Position numbers and translations under genes: made by a program. Below are positions 42,686 through 44,021 of a stretch of 44,021 nt of DNA, piece after piece. The stretch is from positions 1-44,021 of the forward strand of contig NZ_JAFIFD010000051.1 in assembly GCF_020832205.1 (NCBI RefSeq), given 5' to 3'. The DNA comes from Exiguobacterium sp. (GTDB taxonomy: Bacteria > Bacillota > Bacilli > Exiguobacteriales > Exiguobacteriaceae). Positions within the stretch are counted from its first letter, which is position 1; every line of letters starts with the position of its first letter. A model generated the notes under the pieces. It saw only the letters and a list, made by a program, of their open reading frames with translations. It was not told where the DNA came from and made no database searches.

Positions 42686-44021
42686 TTACGTCTCTTGCTC
42701 GTTGACGAGCACTTTCCGTGGTTTCGAGCCTTCTGACGGGCCGACGTATCCAGCTTGTTCGAGCGAATCGATCAAGCGGGCCGCCCGGTTATACCCGATG
42801 CGGAATCTTCGTTGAATCATCGATGTCGATGCCGTCTCTTGCGTCATGATGAATTGAACGACTTCTCCGAACAGCGAGTCATCGGAATCGATTGTCGTCA
42901 CTTCTTCTTCTTTCGGCATCATCGCCTCGACGTATTGCGCTCGTTGTTGCGCGATGACATGATTGACGACCGTCTCGACTTCTTGATCAGAAACGAACGC
43001 CCCTTGGACACGGACAGGCTTGTTCATGCCGTTGGCGAGCATGAGCATGTCGCCACGGCCTAGTAATTTCTCAGCCCCGCCCCCGTCGAGAATCGTCCGT
43101 GAATCCGTCTGCGAGGAGACGGCAAAAGCGATGCGGGACGGGATGTTCGCTTTAATGACGCCGGTGATGACATCGACAGACGGACGCTGCGTCGCGAGCA
43201 CCATATGAATTCCCGCCGCCCGAGCCATTTGGGCGAGACGCATGATTGCGTCCTCGACATCGTTCGATGCGACCATCATGAGATCGGCAAGTTCATCGAC
43301 GATGACGACAATGAACGGCAACCGTTTCGCGTCCTCGTCTTCCGACTTGTCGACGAGCTCATTGTACCCCTCGATGTTACGGACACCGTAGCGGCTGAAC
43401 AACTCATACCGCCGCTCCATTTCGGCGACGACTTGCTTGAGCGCTTGTGCCGCTTTTTTCGGATCGGTGACGACCGGCGTCAACAAGTGCGGGACGCCAT
43501 TGTAGACGTTCAACTCGACCATTTTCGGGTCGATCATCATGAGTCGGACTTCATCCGGCCGCGTCCGCATCAAGATTGATACGATCATACCGTTAATGCA
43601 GACCGATTTCCCTGACCCGGTCGATCCGGCCACGAGCAAGTGCGGCATTTTGTTCAAGGCGACCGTCACCGTCTCCCCACTAATGCTTCTCCCGAGCGCG
43701 ACGAGGAGCGGTGACGACTCACGTTTGACCGGTTCTGCTTCGAGCACTTCACGAAGACAGACCGGGGCGACTTCTTGGTTCGGGACCTCGATGCCGATCG
43801 CCGCCTTGCCTGGGATCGGGGCCTCGATCCGGATATCTTTCGCTGCGAGGGCGAGCGCCAAATCATCGCTCAGTGATGTGATCCGGCTCACTTTCACCCC
43901 GATATCAGGTTGCAGCTCATATTTCGTCACGGTCGGGCCTAAATGAATTTTAAGCACTTTGACACCGACACCGAACGATTTGAGCGTCTGGCCGAGTTTC
44001 GTCGCATTCGCTTTCAAGCGT
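42686..44021 (-). CDS. ftsK: FtsK/SpoIIIE-family DNA translocase (5' end beyond window)
   Basis: Septal DNA pump that clears chromosomal DNA from the division site. The visible 445 codons cover the linker end (alpha domain [19 protein letters not shown]), the RecA-like motor with Walker A GSTGSGKS (about 43604-43627) and Walker [14 protein letters not shown], and the C-terminal gamma winged helix ([16 protein letters not shown]). The frame stays open to the window edge; a TTG at 44017 is internal, so the N-terminal membrane domain lies outside. It resembles B. subtilis SpoIIIE throughout. Given the missing sporulation genes, its role here is vegetative. Confidence 0.96.
   Translation of the reverse strand, partial: RLKANATKLGQTLKSFGVGVKVLKIHLGPTVTKYELQPDIGVKVSRITSLSDDLALALAAKDIRIEAPIPGKAAIGIEVPNQEVAPVCLREVLEAEPVKRESSPLLVALGRSISGETVTVALNKMPHLLVAGSTGSGKSVCINGMIVSILMRTRPDEVRLMMIDPKMVELNVYNGVPHLLTPVVTDPKKAAQALKQVVAEMERRYELFSRYGVRNIEGYNELVDKSEDEDAKRLPFIVVIVDELADLMMVASNDVEDAIMRLAQMARAAGIHMVLATQRPSVDVITGVIKANIPSRIAFAVSSQTDSRTILDGGGAEKLLGRGDMLMLANGMNKPVRVQGAFVSDQEVETVVNHVIAQQRAQYVEAMMPKEEEVTTIDSDDSLFGEVVQFIMTQETASTSMIQRRFRIGYNRAARLIDSLEQAGYVGPSEGSKPRKVLVNEQET

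Overview
The window is an almost unbroken run of chromosomal housekeeping genes from a non-sporulating member of the Bacillales. I place it in or near Exiguobacterium, as an inference from gene order, protein similarity and a GC content judged by eye to be in the low 50s percent. Bacillithiol genes (bshA, bshB1, ypdA), a Bacillus-type cytochrome b6c complex (qcrABC), the two-part heptaprenyl diphosphate synthase (hepS/hepT) with menG, and many Bacillus yp*/yph* orphan genes support this. I saw no insertion sequence, prophage, tRNA, rRNA or CRISPR array.

Layout. 1-3528 (minus): bshB1-bshA-cca-birA, joined by overlapping start and stop codons. 3641-6606: a YitT-family membrane gene (plus), then minus-strand genes for a GreA-type factor, a YugP metalloprotease and the DUF1405 protein YpjA. 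6705-9273: qcrA-qcrB-qcrC and ypiF. 9435-15547: cheR-aroC-aroB-aroA-ypiA-ypiB, the shikimate end of the Bacillus aromatic supraoperon without its trp, his and tyr genes. 15659-18826: hbs, hepS-menG-hepT and ndk, for menaquinone side chains and chromosome packaging. 18936-26434: prsW, ypfA, cmk-plsC-rpsA, der-gpsA and yphE-yphF. 26544-28551 (plus): ansA and ypdA. 28619-35407 (minus): gudB, ddl, ypbH, a MerR/cobalamin regulator of CarH/LitR type, a small membrane protein, and recQ with ypbB. 35554-35802 (plus): ferredoxin. 35849-44021 (minus): a secreted nuclease lipoprotein, a complete nucleoside ABC importer with its GntR regulator, and the 3' part of ftsK/spoIIIE.

The order follows the Bacillus subtilis birA-to-fer region closely and then jumps to the spoIIIE neighbourhood. 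The differences are informative. spoIVA, ypeB and sleB are missing at their usual junctions, as expected for a non-spore-former. The trp operon and mtrAB, which encodes the trp RNA-binding regulator, are missing together. No wholly new multi-gene system is evident. The observations most worth following up are: a hairpin between the Shine-Dalgarno and start codon of cmk that would fold them to normal spacing; a perfect 22-bp dyad at the start of the ypiF transcript; the putative B12 photoreceptor-regulator; and a structured intergenic segment after the YitT gene. Minus-strand genes read right to left. Residue numbers refer to the start codons I chose, except in ftsK, which has no start in the window; there positions are given as window coordinates.
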